The notes under the pieces are model-generated. The model did not search any database. It was not told the origin of the DNA and saw only the letters and a program-made list of their open reading frames with translations. A stretch of 64,000 bases of DNA from Sternotherus odoratus (taxonomy: Eukaryota; Chordata; Testudines; Kinosternidae), in NCBI GenBank assembly GCA_032164245.1, contig JAVMKO010000005.1, forward strand, positions 59,567,442-59,631,441, written 5' to 3'. Made by a program: the position numbers and the translations under genes. Positions 59,693 through 64,000 of the stretch are shown here, piece after piece. Numbering within the stretch: position 1 is the stretch's first letter; every line of letters starts with the position of its first letter.

Positions 59693-60968
59693 TCCTCTGG
59701 ATAGCATTGTTAAAAATTCATGCATGCACTTTATTTTCTATGGGTGCATTAGTTTACTCAACATTATCACAAAGCTTTGAATTATTCTCTGATTATTGGA
59801 TGTAGGATTAGAAAGTCAAAGCAATTCAATTGAAAAGATTTCTCATGAGAGGAAAGATGATTTTCAGGGCTTGAGATCTAGGAATGTATTCCCAGAGCTG
59901 CCATTGATGTTATGTGTGGATGTGGGTATGTTTAAAAATCAAGATTTCTAAAAGCAGGACCCTAATGTGTTGCTTCTGAATCCACATTTCAGCATTTAAA
60001 TGGGCTTCCTGATTTTTCAAAAGTGCTTAGTGTTTAACAGTGCTCTCAATGAGAACTGAGGCCAAACTTCTCAAAGTCCTGAATGGTTTTTGGATACCTT
60101 GAGCTTTTGGTACCCAACCTGAGACACTTTAATGGGCCTTGTTTTTCAGCAAGTGCTGACTATCCCACTGCGTGAAAGTCAGGCCACTTTAAGGTGTTTC
60201 AAGTTGGGCACCCAAAATCACACATCAGTTTTGAAAATCTTGGATGCCAACCACTTCTGAAAATGATGTCACTGATTTAGCAGCCTACTGATTTAACAGG
60301 TTACAGTGGTTGTAAATCTTGACTTGAGGCTTTGCTAAAACAGAGAATAAACTCACAGAAGTGTCTTGAGGATTAATTCTTTATTGTAAAGGATGCTTAG
60401 TTGGAAGGCATTGTAGAAGTACAATACAGTCTATGATTATTAGGTGATAACACAATGTATTTACAATAACTAAATGGTACAGCACTGATAATTTTTGACA
60501 AGCAGGATTGTAAATCAGCCAAATAATTTTTTAAAAATTAATTTTGGTTTGTGTGGGGGACCTGAGGAATTGTGTGTGAACTTTACAAAAAGCCAAGTCT
60601 CACCAGTGTTCTCCTTGCTCTGCTAGACAGTACAGAATGACTTCCCTGGACATCTCTTGTAGAAGTATTTTGGTCTGTGTCACTGCGGACTTCTAATGCA
60701 GTAGAATGCGGAGATAGTAATGGGGGAAACCTCTAAGGAGTCTGAAGATGGAAGTGGTTCAGAGAAACATACAAATGTTGGGATGGTTATCCAAGCAGTC
60801 TGCTCTTCTTGGGTCTGCAGAGTGGCACTTCTCCCCATGAGCATCAGCACAAGGGGATGGCATTTCTTATACTAGTGTGACACTTCCGATTGTGGCCCCG
60901 CCCAGAAATAGCCCTATCCAAACCTTTCAGATCTTTAATAAAGCTATTTTTTTCCTGTTTGTTTCCAG

Positions 60969-61110
60969 AAATGGCTGAAGGGTCCAGAGAGTTTGTATAT
61001 CTTCTCAACCAACTGGGACAGCCCCAGAAATGAAGAAGGCATTGCTTCTTGAAAATATGCAGTGGGAAATTGCTTTCATAGTGTCCATTTGTTGGAGACA
61101 AAAATGCATG
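60969..61110 (+). other. Exon-like segment with weak C-type-lectin resemblance
   Basis: A strong acceptor (TTTTTTTCCTGTTTGTTTCCAG) and a donor (CATG/GTAAGA) bound 142 bases. Frame 1 starts KWLKGPESLYIFSTNWDSPR, matching the spacing W-x6-C-Y-x-F-S...W-x-x-S of the first lectin-domain exon of type II C-type lectins, but the cysteine is Leu and a stop follows at codon 28. If real it is a pseudo-exon; chance is quite possible. Confidence 0.25.
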
Positions 61111-61232
61111 GTAAGAGAAGAGCTCTGATGTATACCATTTAGTGAAAAGAGGGCTATTTGAGCTCAGTATATTGCAGAGATTATTTTGATCTTTTCCTTT
61201 CTGTGTAAATTTTAAATGTTAGCTTTAATGCT

Positions 61233-61735
61233 TGTGATGGATGTACTCCCTGCACTGACCTTGAGGGGGGTGAGTTATGTCAGGTGGGCCCAATCAGCCA
61301 GTTAAGTGGCTGAGGGAGCTAACTGGGAGGAAGCTGACCTGTGAGGGAAGAGGAGGGGCCTTTATAAAGCCCCGGAGCTCAGAGCATAAAGGGGCTCAGG
61401 GAAAGGCAGCAAGGTACAGGAAGGAATAGGCCTTGGCCACTGTGTAGAGCCAGAACCCGGAGTAGAGGGTGGGCCCAGGTTCCCCTGCCAGCCACTGAAG
61501 GAGTGGAACCTGCGGCAGTGAATGGGGGGATTTCCTGACACTGCTTTGATGCACATCTCCCCGGAAGGGGAAACTACAGAGTGACCTGGACCGAGGGTCA
61601 AGTCACGAAGAGGACACTGCAGTTCCTGGAGCAAGAGAAGAGCCGCAGAGGAGACAGTGATGGAAAGGGAATTGACTGTGCAGATCTAATCGACAGAACA
61701 TTCAGGAAGGGGTGCCATCCTGCAGTGAGTTGAGG
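61233..61735 (+). mobile_element. LTR, probably solo
   Basis: Begins TGTGATGGATGTACTCCC, has a TATA-like CCTTTATAAAGCCCC at 61358-61372, then ACCCGGAGTAGAGGGTGGGC, CCGGAAGGGGAAACTACAGA and AGTCACGAAGAGGACACTGC. This series matches a turtle LTR family; part is shared with the LTR at 23458-24257. The 3' terminus is unclear. No viral genes are adjacent. It separates the two collectin genes and lies about 0.4 kb upstream of the second gene's promoter. Confidence 0.6.
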
Positions 61736-62059
61736 CCAGGTATCCCTTTGTAGCCCTGATCCACAGCCTGTCAATTTCCTTGGCCTTTTGATCATGGCCG
61801 ACGTGTGCAGTTTGCACAGGCTTAAACTGTGAGTTATAAACTGCACATGCTTTTTCCAAGATTGCCAAATATTTGACAGGTCAGATTAGTGAATGTTCTT
61901 GGATTCTGTCCTGTAGTCTCTTAGGCCAGATCAGTTCCTGCTTCCATTTGTTTCGCATTTGTGGGAAATCCCATTTCTGTACCTGGCCTTCCCTATCACC
62001 AATGTTTCAAGATAAACTAAAATGTTGAAATGTTCTTTAGCAAAACTAAAACTGCCGTT

Positions 62060-62144
62060 TACTGGAATGTGATATGGGTGAGAAACCGGATATCCTCTTA
62101 CTCAATGCATACCATATAAATGGAGAGTTGCACTCTTATTAAAG
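62060..62144 (+). promoter_or_regulatory. Predicted TATA promoter of the second collectin gene
   Basis: CATATAAATGGAGAG with TATAAA at 62115-62120, in a block collinear with 52420-52504 (GGTGAGAAAC, CTTACTCAAT). The TATA-to-donor distance (70 bases) is identical to that of gene 1. The transcription start is inferred. Confidence 0.65.
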
Positions 62145-62184
62145 CATTCCTGTAATGCTTCTGTAGAGCACCAGAAATTACAGA
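62145..62184 (+). other. Predicted non-coding exon 1 of the second collectin
   Basis: Ends CAGAAATTACAGA before a consensus donor, GTAAGT (62185-62190). Aligns with the matching segment of gene 1 (TGAATGCTTTTCCTAGAG versus TGTAATGCTTCTGTAGAG). Confidence 0.58.
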
Positions 62185-63502
62185 GTAAGTAACTGGATGT
62201 CATCAATGCTGTTACTTTAATGATTGTTGCATTCAGCATGTAACAAAATGTATATTTTGAGTTTATTTTAAAATATTGTTTATGGAATATGATGTGACTC
62301 TGAATACTTCTAGCATATATGAGGTTGAAATTTTAATGTGGCATTGTATTAAATGAATTGAGTAATGCATCTCTTGCTTATTAAACAGATGGGTATACTT
62401 GAAGGTTTGATTTTAACTGTTTCAGAGAACCTGTCAGTACTTAGCAAACCCTTTTCATGCTTGGGTGAAATGTATGTACAATAGACACGAACTCTGGTAT
62501 GTTTGTTAATTTCTTGGCTACCAATTGCTGAAATACACGGAGTTTGTTAGCTGGCTTGTTGTGCGGTGCCTTTCTGAACAAATCAAACCTTTGATCTCTT
62601 CTGATGTTTTTCTATAACTGGGTATTTAGCAAAAAGGGAGAAATCCAGTATGTTAACCATCAATCCATGGGGTTTAAGGGCTCAATTGTCACTTTATGGC
62701 CCAGTCTGCTTAAAGGGTAGTGGATCAGCAGGAGATCCTTGGGGCCATTATGTTTTAGCAGGCACAACTGATGCAAGACCACAGGGCAACTATGGTCATT
62801 GAGCTACCTATGAATATGGGGTAGCCTGTGCTCCTTAGGATTCTTTCTGCTGGCTGATGTGGGGGAAAGAGCCATGACTCTGACCCTTTCCTAAATCCTC
62901 CAAAGCAGCCCCTGCCCACACCAACATTTGTGTGACCAGGGCTGCAGTTGTGTCCTGAATTACAAAGGACAGCAATCCTGTCCAGCTTGTGTGCCCACTT
63001 CCCCAGCATGTGCAGTGAACCTGACATGGCTCAACCCAGTTCATTCTCTGTTCACTTAAATCTGAAGAATTATGACCTCCTCCAGCAAATATATTCTGTA
63101 CATGAGGACCTCTGCACCTACCTGGAGCCCCATTGGCACATAGGTGCCCATCCTCATGGGATTAGGGACAGGGCCCAAGTGTTCGCAAACACTTAAATAG
63201 TGGATGGCATAATGGGACTTAAATTTAGTTCATTCTGATTTCACATGGTGAATAATTTAACAAAGGACAAACTTTAAAAAAAAATTAATTAAGTTCTGTC
63301 CAGTATTTAATAAAGTGTTTTCCATGAGCATTGATGCTTTATGTAAACTAATGATAAACCAGGATAAATGAACTAGATTTTAGGCATTGAGCATTTCTTT
63401 GTGTAATCAGTTTGAACTTCAAAATATAAACTGATTGCATGGGATCAAAATGCTCTTAGGGTAACTCTGTGACTTTTTTTCAACAGGTCAGACACCTGAA
63501 CG

Positions 63503-63704
63503 ATGCTGCTGCTTCCAACGCTGATCACGTCTGCTCTGGGAATATCCCTGTTGAAAACATCTACTGCAACTCCAAGCCAGAGTGTTCAAAAATGGGATGC
63601 AAATGCATGTGCGGTAGTTGTATGTGGACCTGCTCAGAACGGATTACCAGGCAGAGATGGAAGAGATGGGAAGGAAGGCCCTAAAGGAGAAAAGGGAAGT
63701 CAAG
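63503..63704 (+). CDS. Second collectin paralogue, first coding exon (gene continues past the window)
   Basis: A tandem paralogue of the gene at 53120-57116. ATG in AACGATGC (A at -3) follows a TTTTTTTCAACAG acceptor ending at 63486. The exon codes a hydrophobic leader, then VQKWDANACAVVVCGPAQNG with the paired cysteines, then nine collagen-type triplets' worth of sequence from GLP to GSQ, ending at a phase-1 donor (AAG/GTATAG) as in gene 1. From QKWD onward it is nearly identical to gene 1, whereas the leader peptides differ more. It has GRDGRDGKEGPKGEKG where gene 1 has GSDGKDGPKGEKG, three residues more, as in human SP-D. No other exon is present before the window ends, so intactness cannot be judged. 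Confidence 0.9.
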
Positions 63705-64000
63705 GTATAGAAGTATTTATTTCCTAATGTTATGCTTGCTATTCACATGTCTTTCTGATATTTTTTTCAATGGTTTCTCATTAAAAAGATGCTTCCTACA
63801 AACTATTTAGCTCTGCAAAACTTGTACAAAAAGATACAGCTAATCATACGGTATGTAAAACCTGAAGATCCTTATGTTCCAACTGGTAATTACTGAAGGC
63901 TGGGATAGAGCTGACAGTATTGTTCATATTCAGAATGAAACCTCTTACTGGATCCCTCTGGGGTAGATGAAGTGCTGTAGAACCTTTAATCTCTGGATCA

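Noticed and set aside
1..64000. CRISPR arrays, operons, bacterial signals
   Set aside because: The window is vertebrate nuclear DNA; repeats found are transposons or microsatellites, not regularly spaced arrays.

Overview
The window looks like turtle (Testudines, probably cryptodire) nuclear DNA: AT-rich, intron-bearing, almost free of genes and crowded with decayed transposable elements. The clearest taxonomic markers are a tRNA-derived Pol III SINE at 56.48-56.66 kb whose 3' tail matches the tail of a CR1 LINE at 33.25-34.11 kb (the classic tortoise SINE/LINE pair), plus several LTR, hAT, Harbinger-like and Tigger-like families that I recognise as turtle repeats. The species cannot be told from the sequence.

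Layout. 0-2.4 kb: a decayed LINE on the minus strand (endonuclease and start of reverse transcriptase) split by a younger repeat. 2.4-52.4 kb: a gene desert with no supportable protein-coding gene. It holds a nested GC-rich transposon cluster (7.0-8.6 kb), an LTR-like block with a 58-bp perfect palindrome and a Harbinger-like element (10.8-12.0 kb), a MIR-like SINE (13.1 kb), a long MITE (20.6-21.2 kb), LTRs (23.5, 28.2 and 31.4 kb; weaker candidates at 18.5, 39.8 and 49.8 kb), a Tigger-like MITE beside an (AT)n tract (29.3 kb), the CR1 LINE (33.2-34.1 kb), two inverted copies of a GC-rich hAT MITE (37.7 and 39.2 kb), another LINE 3' end (42 kb), a hAT MITE (43.9 kb), a dead hAT transposase (46.6-48.1 kb), two foldback retroposons (48.6-49.0 kb) and a Harbinger-like MITE (51.2 kb).

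52.4-57.3 kb: a complete collectin gene on the plus strand. It has a TATA promoter, a predicted non-coding first exon and four coding exons (53120-53312, 54600-54698, 55541-55624, 56740-57116), all joined in phase 1, giving a 250-residue secreted lectin. Its N-terminal cysteine segment and carbohydrate-recognition domain (CRD) are like surfactant protein D, but its collagen region is only 17 Gly-X-Y triplets, so the protein is the size of mannose-binding lectin. The CRD has the mannose-type EPN motif and all expected calcium ligands.

57.3-64 kb: a second, tandem collectin paralogue starts here. Its promoter and non-coding exon (62.06-62.18 kb) align with those of the first gene at the same TATA-to-donor distance, and its first coding exon is at 63503-63704; the rest lies beyond the window. 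A third, partial copy of the upstream region at 59.58-59.69 kb suggests a further lost duplicate. The two genes probably encode related innate-immune lectins; expression site and ligands cannot be read from the DNA.
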